Origin: Semisulcospira habei
Lineage: Eukaryota > Mollusca > Gastropoda > Semisulcospiridae
Direction of reading: 5' to 3'
Length of the DNA: 64,000 bases
NCBI GenBank assembly: GCA_036245525.1
Contig: BTPG01000005.1
Span: 118,364,007-118,428,006 of the forward strand
Shown here: positions 56,144 to 64,000 of the stretch, one piece after another
Position numbering within the stretch: the stretch's first letter is position 1
Layout: the number at the start of each line of letters is the position of its first letter
The notes under the pieces: generated by a model
Seen by the model: only the letters and a program-made list of their open reading frames with translations
Databases searched by the model: none
What the model was told of the DNA's origin: nothing
Program-made: the position numbers and the translations under genes

Positions 56144-58849
56144 TGGGCTGGGAACCTCTTGGGCCAAGAATTATAACAGCAGCCTTTAGAACCAAGAAAA
56201 AGCTCAAGCTGAACGTCATCCAGTGTTATGCGCCCACCAATGACAGTGACGAGGAAGAGAAACAAGAGTTCTACGACCGACTCCAGAGTGCTGTGGACAA
56301 ATGTGCGGAGCGAGACATCACCATCGTCATGGGCGATTTTAATGCCAAAATAGGGGAGGACAACACCGGATACGAAGAGGTGATGGGGAGACAGGGACTA
56401 GGCTCGGAGATGAGTGAGAACGGGGAGAGGTTTGTAGACTTTTGTGCTCTAAACCGACTTGTCATTGGAGGCAGCATCTTCCCACACAGAAGAATACACA
56501 AAGCAACTTGGGTCTCACCTGACCATACAACAGAGAACCAAATAGACCATATCTGCATTAGCAAGAAATTTAGAAGATCCCTTCAAGATGTTCGAGTGAG
56601 GAGGGGAGCAGATGTCGCCTCAGACCACCATCTGCTTACCTTAAGAATGAAGCTCAAGCTAAAGAAAAGCCGCACAGAGACAACAAGAAGACAGCGCTAT
56701 AATGTAGGCCTCCTGAGAGAAACTGGAGTTAGAGAAGAGTTCAAACTGGTGCTGTCCAACCGGTTTCAAGCGCTACAGGAGCTAGTAAATGAAGAGGAGG
56801 CGGTCACCACAGCGCAGCAGTGGAAGGCAGTTAGAGAGGCGCTGAACTCAACCTGCAAAGACACTGTAGGGTTCAGGAAACACCACCACAAGGACTGGCT
56901 GTCGGCACAGACCTTGAAGAAGATAGAAGCGAGGAAGCAGAAGAAAGCAGCGGTCAACAACAGTCGCACGAGAGCAGCCAAAGTAAGGGCACAGGGGGAA
57001 TACTCGGAAGCCAACCGCGAGGTGAAGAGGAGTATCAGGGCAGACAAGAGGGCCTACACAGACAGCCTGGCAGCAGAGGCAGAAAAGGCAGCTGGCAGCG
57101 GCAACATGAAACAGCTCTACGACATTACCAGAAGATTGTCGGGTAAGTATGGCCATACAGAAAGACCAGTAAAAGACAAAGAAGGCAAGCCTATTGCAGA
57201 CAGAGCAGACCAACTCGACAGATGGGCCGAGTATTTTGAAGAGTTATTGAACAGACCTAGCCCACCCGACCCCCCCGACATCCAGCCGGCAGAGACCGAC
57301 CTACCCATCAGCTGTGACAGACCCAGCCGGGAAGAGATCAGAAAAGCAGTGGCATTTTTGAAGAATGGCAAAGCAGAAGGGCCAGATGGCATCCCAGCGG
57401 AGTCTCTGAAAGCAGACCTAGAGACAACAGTTGAGATGCTGTACCCACTGTTTGGAAAGATCTGGGAAGAGGAGGTGATGCCAGCTGACTGGAAGGAGGG
57501 GTACCTAATCAAGCTTCCCAAGAAAGGCGACCTCAGCAAGTGTTCCAACTACAGAGGAATCACCTTGCTGTCAGTACCAGGGAAGGTCTTCAACAGGATC
57601 ATCCTAGAGAGAATGAAGAGCTCCGTTGACCCCCAGCTGAGAGACCAGCAAGCAGGATTCAGGAAGAACCGATCATGTACAGACCAGATCGCCACTCTCC
57701 GCATCATCGTGGAACAGTCTCTGGAGTGGACCTCCCCGCTGTACGTCAACTTTGTGGATTATGAGAAAGCATTTGACAGCGTGGACCGAGAGACTCTGTG
57801 GAAACTCCTACGACACTACGGTGTACCCACAAAGCTCGTCCGCCTGATCAAGAGCAGCTATGATGGCATGACATGTCGCGTGATCCACGAAGGGCAGTTC
57901 ACCAGAGAGCTCCAGGTCAGAACTGGTGTCAGGCAGGGGTGTCTGCTGTCTCCGTTCCTCTTCCTACTGGCCATAGACTGGGTCATGAAGATGACCACAG
58001 AGCACAGACGAAGTGGAATACAGTGGACACTGTGGACACAGCTTGACGACCTCGATTTTGCAGACGACTTGGCATTACTGTCCCACACTCATCAACAAAT
58101 GCAGGACAAGACCACGAGGCTTGCTGACATCTCGTCCCAAGTGGGCCTCACCATTCACAAACAGAAAACAAAGACAATGAGGCTGAACGCAACCAAGGAA
58201 GAACCAGTCTTGCTTGCTGGCACCCCGTTGGAGGAGGTGGAGTCCTTCACCTATCTCGGGAGCATCATAGACAAAAAAGGCGGCACTGATGCAGATGTCA
58301 GAGCACGAATCGGTAAAGCCAGAGCAGCCTTTCTCCAGTTGAAAAAAGTGTGGAGTTCCAGAGAGCTGTCACAACACACCAAAGTCCGGATTTTCAACTC
58401 CAATGTAAAAGCAGTTCTCCTATATGGAGCAGAGACATGGAGATTGACAAAAACCACAGTCAACAGAGTACAGACCTTCATGAACAGTTGCCTTAGAAGA
58501 ATTTTGAAAATCCACTGGCCAGAGAAGATCAGCAACGTCAGACTCTGGGAGAGAACAGAGCAGATAACAGCAGAGAATGAAATTGGGCGAAGAAGATGGG
58601 GATGGATCGGTCACAGTCTGAGAAAGCCAGCTTCCAGTATCACTAGGCAGGCATTGTCATGGAACCCCCAGGGAAAGAGGAAAAGAGGTAGGCCGAGAAA
58701 CTCCTGGCGTCGAGACCTCCAAGCAGACATCAAGAGACTGGGAACCACCTGGAGTAGAATCGAAGGAGAAGCACAGGACAGGAGTTGCTGGAGGTCTCTC
58801 GTCGACGGCCTATACCCGGGTAGGGGTGACAGGCTTAAGTAAGTAAGTA
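56144..58849 (+). mobile_element. LINE A, 5'-truncated, intact RT
   Basis: 2706 bp with a 12-bp target duplication atccattccatc (56132-56143 and 58850-58861). Truncated inside the endonuclease; ends in (taag)n like the other copies. The reading frame is open from the truncation point to the stop, so the insertion is young. Confidence 0.95.
56293..58842 (+). CDS. LINE A endonuclease (C-terminal part) and reverse transcriptase
   Basis: 849 residues from the first internal Met; the frame is open back to 56143, giving about 899 codons. Endonuclease remnant: VMGDFNAKIGEDN (residues 12-24) and SDHHLLTL (110-117). A basic, helical linker follows (about 130-290). RT: NYRGITLLSVPGKVFNRI, QAGFRKNRSCTDQIATL, VNFVDYEKAFDSVD (F487), GVRQGCLLSPFLFLL, DDLDFADDLALL (F589). 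C-terminal region with WGWIGHSLR and PQGKRKRGRPRNSWRR, common in RTE-type proteins. The first block of the endonuclease and the native start are missing, so it is probably not autonomous. Confidence 0.95.
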   Translation: MDKCAERDITIVMGDFNAKIGEDNTGYEEVMGRQGLGSEMSENGERFVDFCALNRLVIGGSIFPHRRIHKATWVSPDHTTENQIDHICISKKFRRSLQDVRVRRGADVASDHHLLTLRMKLKLKKSRTETTRRQRYNVGLLRETGVREEFKLVLSNRFQALQELVNEEEAVTTAQQWKAVREALNSTCKDTVGFRKHHHKDWLSAQTLKKIEARKQKKAAVNNSRTRAAKVRAQGEYSEANREVKRSIRADKRAYTDSLAAEAEKAAGSGNMKQLYDITRRLSGKYGHTERPVKDKEGKPIADRADQLDRWAEYFEELLNRPSPPDPPDIQPAETDLPISCDRPSREEIRKAVAFLKNGKAEGPDGIPAESLKADLETTVEMLYPLFGKIWEEEVMPADWKEGYLIKLPKKGDLSKCSNYRGITLLSVPGKVFNRIILERMKSSVDPQLRDQQAGFRKNRSCTDQIATLRIIVEQSLEWTSPLYVNFVDYEKAFDSVDRETLWKLLRHYGVPTKLVRLIKSSYDGMTCRVIHEGQFTRELQVRTGVRQGCLLSPFLFLLAIDWVMKMTTEHRRSGIQWTLWTQLDDLDFADDLALLSHTHQQMQDKTTRLADISSQVGLTIHKQKTKTMRLNATKEEPVLLAGTPLEEVESFTYLGSIIDKKGGTDADVRARIGKARAAFLQLKKVWSSRELSQHTKVRIFNSNVKAVLLYGAETWRLTKTTVNRVQTFMNSCLRRILKIHWPEKISNVRLWERTEQITAENEIGRRRWGWIGHSLRKPASSITRQALSWNPQGKRKRGRPRNSWRRDLQADIKRLGTTWSRIEGEAQDRSCWRSLVDGLYPGRGDRLK

Positions 58850-58861
58850 ATCCATTCCATC

Positions 58862-59308
58862 ACGATCGGCCATGAATCCATCCATCCATGCAAACAATCG
58901 AGTAAGCAAACAACCAACATCAACATTGTATTATCCTCTAATTATCCAATGTTTGTTTTATCAGTGTTATTGGTTTTTTTCTCCCCCATTTCTGACTTAT
59001 ACCAACCCGTCACAGACTATTCCTGTATTATATACAGAGTTCTTCTTCAGTCAGGCCAGACGAGGTTGGAATTCAATCATGGAAGCTAGACCAGAACTCA
59101 CCTCGCGCCGAGCGCATGCGCATCGCAAAGCCGGCCCCGCTGATCTGATCCAAGATGGAGGGAGGTCCGCTAGTATTTATCTGTCAGCCCCAACTTTCCA
59201 TTTGCCTATCTGATGAGCAGCTTCCAGATTACCTGTATTTGCCAAATACTAGGCCATGCCGGGGTCTTGCCTTTCTGGTTTTGTGAACAATAATTGCAAG
59301 GACCCTCT
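58862..59308. other. No gene recognised
   Basis: Unique-looking sequence. Confidence 0.5.
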
Positions 59309-59378
59309 GCAAAAAGCGTACATCTACACGAGCCCGCGCATTTGCGTGGGCTCATGACTGAAGATATACGCTTCTTGC
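59309..59378. repeat. HP-A palindrome, diverged subtype
   Basis: gcaaaaagcgtacatctaca, inner gagcccgcgcatttgcgtgggctc, right arm gaagatatacgcttcttgc. The outer arm is an agcgta / tacgct variant on both sides. Confidence 0.88.
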
Positions 59379-59518
59379 ATTCTCCATTTTCAACTGTGCT
59401 CTTTACTTGGAGGGTGTCATAACGCTTTTAATTTACAATGGCTTGCGAAAGAATTGGAGGTACATTTCCAGACTCGGTGTTGCCTTGTCCTCCATACAAG
59501 TAACTACCCACAGTTTGG

Positions 59519-59580
59519 CAGTATATAAATCCTCATGAGTCCTCCCGGGTGCAAGGCTTCTGAGAATCTGTGCCTCTTTC
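59519..59580. repeat. Degenerate HP-A hairpin
   Basis: cagtatataaatcctcatgag / tctgagaatctgtgcctctt. Confidence 0.7.
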
Positions 59581-59829
59581 AACCAGAAGGGACTGGAGCG
59601 GGGATCTGAGTGAATATAAGGGATCGTACGGCATATTTAGGGGGCGGTAATGGCGCAGCTGTGGGTGTCATAAAATTCATGACACTAAAATGTGTTCGCG
59701 TTGCCCGTGCCACGGCTGCGGTGTATACGGGTGTTCGGGTCGCACTTTCATAAACAGTAGCGCAATTAACCCCAAAATAAAACCACTCAGTCTGAGACAC
59801 ACCCAGCCACGGACCTTGTTCCTGGACTG

Positions 59830-59893
59830 CAAGAGACATAGATCCTCACGAGCCCCTGCTGTAGCAGGGGCCCGTGAGGATCTATGTCTCTTG
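59830..59893. repeat. HP-A palindrome, near perfect
   Basis: caagagacatagatcctcacg / cgtgaggatctatgtctcttg around agcccctgctgtagcaggggc. Three symmetric differences from the commonest form. Confidence 0.96.
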
Positions 59894-60065
59894 TTCAGAC
59901 GGGAGAGGGTTGGGTCAGGGAATTCATCCTCAGCGCTGAAAGCTTTCGAGGGACACTCTAAAAGCAAAATCCTTTCCATTTGTAAGAGTCACATATAGAG
60001 ATCTTTCACTCAAGTACAGCTGCATGTACAGAAGAAGAGTACAGTTTAGTACAGGAACTGTTGTA

Positions 60066-60092
60066 GGCTCATGAGGATCCCTACCTCATGCT
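60066..60092. repeat. HP-A right-arm fragment
   Basis: ggctcatgaggatccctacc, then tcatgc. Confidence 0.65.
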
Positions 60093-60360
60093 GACAAGTC
60101 GAAAAGACAGCATTGTTTACCTCTGTGTACCACATGGGGCGGAAGCCAATACAATTTCTGAAACTATTTTTTTTTCTTCAGGAGGGTGAGATCGGGAAGT
60201 ACCCTGTTCCCTTTCATTTGGTTGATTTCACGATAGCTTCTCTAGAGCGGTATATATGCTAGAGTTTTGACACAATCATACGAGCTCTGCTAATTCTCAG
60301 CTCCCCATGATATGTCTCAGTAACGGAATTCCGTTGACAGGGTTGGGTTCAGTTGCGCGA

Positions 60361-60444
60361 GAACTTAGTCCTGCGCAAGCCACTAAGCAAGGTGCTCCGC
60401 TATAGCAGAGTACCTTGCTTAGTGGCTTGCGCAGGACTAAGTTC
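60361..60444. repeat. Near-perfect 84-bp palindrome, unplaced family
   Basis: Arms of 37 bp (gaacttagtcctgcgcaagc ... ) with one mismatch and a 10-bp loop (cgctatagca). No other copy in the window. Confidence 0.95.
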
Positions 60445-61210
60445 ACTTATACAACTGTCCCCTGGACCCGAAACTACGTCTCTCGACCTCGAAATGAAAT
60501 GGACTTAGCCAATTCAATTTTGATGGACTCACCACATGTTTGTGTTCACGTTGGCCCGAAGACAATTTCCTCAACGGGCTATAAATGGTTCACATTTAGG
60601 ATTTGTCTGAAAATCGCTACATACACGTCGTGGGAGATGAATGAGTTGGGGGTGGATGGTGGGTGAGGGTTGGGGAACTGAGGGTGGGATGGAGTTTGCA
60701 ATATCAAACATTTATAAGTTCTCCCTAAAGTGTAGGAGTATAGGATAATACTTGAGGCAGTTTCCCTTTGTCTATTTACTAGTATATAACCGAATTGAAC
60801 TGAACAGTGTTTTATTGTCTATTTAATGACATTCACAAATTCGATTTGTTTTTTCTTTGTTGCATTGCAACATTTGAGTGTCTATTGTCAACGTCGTGTT
60901 TAGATATTACAGTACTTCATCTGTTTTTTTGAAAGAACAGAAAAGGGGAATCCACTCTGGGCACATCTCCACCCCTAGACACGTCATCATCCCCTCACCA
61001 CTACCCGACTCAGTCCCATCACCTGTAATTTCCTCCACCCCTCTTTCCCTACGATACCCTACCCTAGGTACTCCATTCTACTCCCCTATCCGACCCTACC
61101 ACCAATGTAATAATCATATCATAATTTGATCTCTGACACCCTGCCTCGCTCACATAGCGCACATCCCCAATTTGTCGTACCTAACACCAAGAGAGAAAGC
61201 CAGAAATCAG
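60445..61210. other. No gene recognised
   Basis: Unique-looking sequence. Confidence 0.5.
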
Positions 61211-61274
61211 CAAGGGACATAGATCCTCATGAGCCCCCGCTGGAAGCATGGGCTCATGATGATCTATGTTTCTT
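61211..61274. repeat. HP-A palindrome
   Basis: caagggacatagatcctcatg / catgatgatctatgtttcttg around agcccccgctggaagcatgggct. Confidence 0.92.
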
Positions 61275-61449
61275 GCTTGCCTACTTTTCCTCTCCATTTT
61301 TCGCCATGGAAAATGGTTTTCAGAACCAAGCCCCCAATTTGTCGTCTGGCTCCTTTTCCCAATTCACCCCCGTGACGGCCTCACAGGAACAGAAAAACTA
61401 CCTTTTTCACAGGGGGGCTAGAAATATTACAGTGAACCTCAAAATGCAA

Positions 61450-61512
61450 AATGCATAGATCCTCATGCTTCCGAAGAAATGTCGCGAGCTCTTGATAAAC
61501 CTATGTCTATTT
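61450..61512. repeat. Degenerate HP-A hairpin
   Basis: aatgcatagatcctcatgc, then a decayed right arm (gagctcttgataaacctatg). Confidence 0.55.
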
Positions 61513-61634
61513 TTTACCTCATTGTTCATGCTTTTTCCCCAGGCAAAGGAGGCAAAATATTGTCGACATTGAAAGAAGAGAGAAAAATAAGTTGTACCTT
61601 TCTTCTCGAGACGTCACTTCCGCCTCTTCTTTTG

Positions 61635-61698
61635 CAAGAGACATAGATCCGCACGAGCCCCCGCAATTGCGGGGGCTCATGAGGATCAACGCCACTTG
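61635..61698. repeat. HP-A palindrome
   Basis: caagagacatagatccgcac / tcatgaggatcaacgccacttg around gagcccccgcaattgcgggggctc. Confidence 0.93.
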
Positions 61699-61867
61699 CT
61701 GGCCCAAGATATAGCTGTATTTCACAGGCGAGAGAGATCATAAAGGGTTCACGCTTTGGCAGACAAAAAGAAGAGATACCCTTCGGGCGTTCAGGAGGTG
61801 GAGAAAGGGATGAAAAACGATCCGGGAGTCATACATTATACAAGCCGAGAGAGCGTCTGAGGCCAAA

Positions 61868-61975
61868 CCCAGTAAGCAAAGCTCCTCGGGCCCACGACGG
61901 CCGCAGCGGGCCCTCGCACGGCAGTGAGCGGGCCCACTGCAGCCGCCGCGGGCCCGAAGACGTTTGGCTACTGGA
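61868..61975. repeat. HP-B palindrome
   Basis: cccagtaagcaaagctcctcggg ... cccgaagacgtttggctactgg; centre ctcgcacggcagtgag changed on both sides relative to gcgcacggccgtgcgc. Confidence 0.93.
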
Positions 61976-62232
61976 GAAGATTCGACGGTTGTTTGGTGGT
62001 GACGTAGACTGACTGGACCAAGTCGCTGACCTTAATGCGGAGACGGGTTAAGGCGGTTACAGGGTGGGGGTGGGGGTGGGGTAGGGGTTGGGGGATTGTG
62101 AGGGTAATGCTAAAGATATCAGCACTCCCGTATTTCACTAACATATGAATCACGTCGCAAAAGACAAAACAATTCAAAGTTTTTTTTTTCCTTTGAATGT
62201 CTATTTTTTTCCCCTCGTCGATAACGAAAACC

Positions 62233-62554
62233 CAGAGTCCGAAATAGCTCAGGCGGTTAAACGTCTGAGCAGGAGAGCGAAGGGAATCGCCGGGTCGTGG
62301 GTTCGAATCCCGTCCCGGCCCCGGTAGCTGGACTCACAATCCAGGGGGAAAAACGGATTTGTTCAATAGCATGTCCTTTGAAAGGTCCTGGTAAATCAAA
62401 AGTGGCACAGTTGGAGTGCGCCTGAGTTGATCAGTGTTCAGGTCGTACTCCATAGGCAATAGATTTCCCTGTCCCCCATAACCCGCCCGTCAGGGCCGTC
62501 CATGATCACCTCGGTGCTGTGGACGTTAAACCCGAACTAACCAACTAACCAACC
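62233..62554 (+). mobile_element. tRNA-derived SINE, copy 3
   Basis: Same family as 685-996 and 52231-52549. Target duplication aacgaaaacc at 62223-62232 and 62555-62564. Ends gaactaaccaactaaccaacc. Confidence 0.95.
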
Positions 62555-62627
62555 AACGAAAACCTGAGGGAAATGTATTTCGTATGTTTTTAATCCCCTT
62601 TTTTTTGTCGTTTGAGAAGATTATCCT

Positions 62628-62700
62628 GAAGACTACTTTGCAGTGTAGTAGAGAGACCGACCCAAATAGTTCAAGAATTGCACCACAATAGCTTGGCTAC
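62628..62700. repeat. HP-C left-arm fragment
   Basis: gaagactactttgcagtgta, then tagttcaagaattgcacc and aatagcttggct; followed by a C-rich tract instead of a right arm. Confidence 0.65.
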
Positions 62701-63017
62701 TTCCTCCCCCCCCCCCCCCCCGTACCCCCACCTCCCCAACACACACCCCTCCCCCTCATCCTTTTCACACTTCTCCAAAATGTCATCTACATCATCTCTT
62801 CTGATCCACCCTCTCCGCCATGCACCCCCTCCCCTCTGTTTCACTATTTCACCTCCTTTCTGTACCCTCCAACACCCCTTCTTTGCGTACCCCGAAGGCA
62901 GAAGAGAGTCTCAGAGTTAGCGGCACCTGCCTGGCACATAATTATCTTGTCGGAGCTCATCGGAACCGGGGGAAAATTACAATCTCCCTTCGATTGGCAC
63001 CTTCTGCCTTCCACCAG

Positions 63018-63083
63018 CAAGAGGCAGAAATCCTCGTGCGTCTATGTTAGCTGCAGGGGAGCTTATGAGAATCCACGCCTCTT
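63018..63083. repeat. HP-A hairpin, decayed centre
   Basis: caagaggcagaaatcctcgtg / ttatgagaatccacgcctctta. Confidence 0.8.
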
Positions 63084-63198
63084 ACTGGCGCGGATTGGAT
63101 ACATTTGCATCTGTGGCAAACTTCTCAGACGGAAAAATTCATCGGAACTAGAGGAAAATTGCAATCTCCTTTTCTCTGCGTCTTTTTGGCTTAATCTG

Positions 63199-63262
63199 CA
63201 AGAGGGACAGATCCTCCTGAGCCCCCGCAACTGCGGGGGCTCATGAGGATCTGTGCCTCTTG
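63199..63262. repeat. HP-A palindrome, near perfect
   Basis: caagagggacagatcctcctg / catgaggatctgtgcctcttg around agcccccgcaactgcgggggct. Both arms carry acagatcc / ggatctgt. Confidence 0.95.
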
Positions 63263-63895
63263 CGAAAAATTTGTCGACGGCTTTTACCTCTGTGTTGCTC
63301 ATTAAGACGGAGTTATCACGGCCCAATTTCTTCTCTTGCCAGTGCCCGACCCCTCCCGCCACTAGCCTCGAGCCGCTTGAGCCAAGATTGCGTCGTTAAT
63401 ATTTAATCGTAATCAAATTTCGCTGCCCCTTCCGATCCGCAATTTTGATTCCGGGTTGAGTTTGGGAGAGTGAATGCCGGTGAACACGGACTATGCGCAT
63501 TTCTGGTTAATTCCTTCCATTTACAAGTGGCGCAGGTCCTCATGTATGATTCTGAGGGCTCGTAAATACCTACACGCCCATTATGCCATCATTTCATCGC
63601 TATTCACAAACCAGAAAGGATTCTATGGGAGATTGGGTCAGTCTTCCAGGAACTGAGGGTGGATGGAAAACATGGAATGAGTAGAACATGTAAAATTCGG
63701 ATTGGATTTAAGAATGGGAGGCACGTCTTTTTTTCTTTCTTTTAATTGCTGAGACCTATTCTTCACTTTTCTTCTGTTTGCTGATTGCTATTTTTTGTAA
63801 CTTTTTCTTCTGGTTGATGAGTGCGAAACTTCAAACACCAATACTGATCACAACAGATTGTTTGCTAATATCATTCGATCTTGTGGCACCTTTCT
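63263..63895. other. No gene recognised
   Basis: Unique-looking sequence. Confidence 0.5.
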
Positions 63896-63896
63896 T

Positions 63897-64000
63897 AACC
63901 CATTACATCCTGAGGCTGAATTTTTAAATTGAGCTTATTGTCCTATGAAGGCTTTATTACAGATTAGGAGATAGATCTATCATTTTAGTTTAAGGGTGGT
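63897..64000. mobile_element. HP-C unit, cut by window end
   Basis: TTAA-cccattacatcctgagg at 63897, then agattaggagatagat and agtttaagggtggt: the left half of the subfamily seen at 10846. Confidence 0.8.

Overview
This window reads as eukaryotic nuclear DNA that is almost entirely non-coding and repeat-built. There are no operons. Long GA, TA, CA and TTCA microsatellites, tRNA-derived SINEs, non-LTR retrotransposons, a solo LTR and a nuclear tRNA cluster are present. The SINE type, the LINE mixture and a gene with a short-chain collagen C4-like C-terminal domain suggest a marine invertebrate, most likely a mollusc and perhaps a gastropod. This placement is inference, since no species marker is present.

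Host genes are few. One complete, apparently intronless gene for a secreted coiled-coil protein lies at 30293-31330 on the minus strand. Three tRNA-Lys(CUU) genes lie at 49050-50208, also minus. The rest is mobile or simple sequence. A solo LTR (17798-18521) has perfect ends and a 5-bp target duplication. Three SINE copies of one family each have their own target duplications (685-996, 52231-52549, 62233-62554). An RTE-like LINE family (LINE A) appears as a full-length copy at 36759-44731 broken by nested insertions, a 5'-truncated copy with an intact reverse transcriptase frame at 56144-58849, and an internally deleted 577-bp copy at 12331-12907. A second LINE (LINE B, 39715-43733) with a tRNA-like head, and a 5'-truncated L2-like LINE (37747-38360), both sit inside LINE A. 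LINE A itself landed inside a tandem array of about 275-bp units (36531-36758 and 44732-45595). A decayed LINE C occupies 25332-27540 on the minus strand.

The most striking property is a dense population of short, almost perfectly palindromic elements of about 60-230 bp, roughly one per kb. They fall into at least six families, named here HP-A to HP-F. HP-A arms carry gaggcatagatcctcatga. HP-B arms carry cccacgacggccgcagt. HP-C arms carry ccatgataattcaaggg with a ttggcgcc core. HP-D arms carry gagcaaaagaaatgcgac. HP-E arms carry ggtctgtgattttgg. HP-F runs from taaccctttg to caaagggtta. Many HP-A, HP-C and HP-F copies lie inside larger units bounded by TTAA, and neighbouring units sometimes share one TTAA. 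HP-D copies end in ta-actgacg / cgtcagt-ta. HP-A arms change symmetrically between copies. Several elements are nested in one another or carry duplicated arms. The coding gene is bracketed by two such hairpins, 74 bp upstream of its start codon and 17 bp downstream of its stop.
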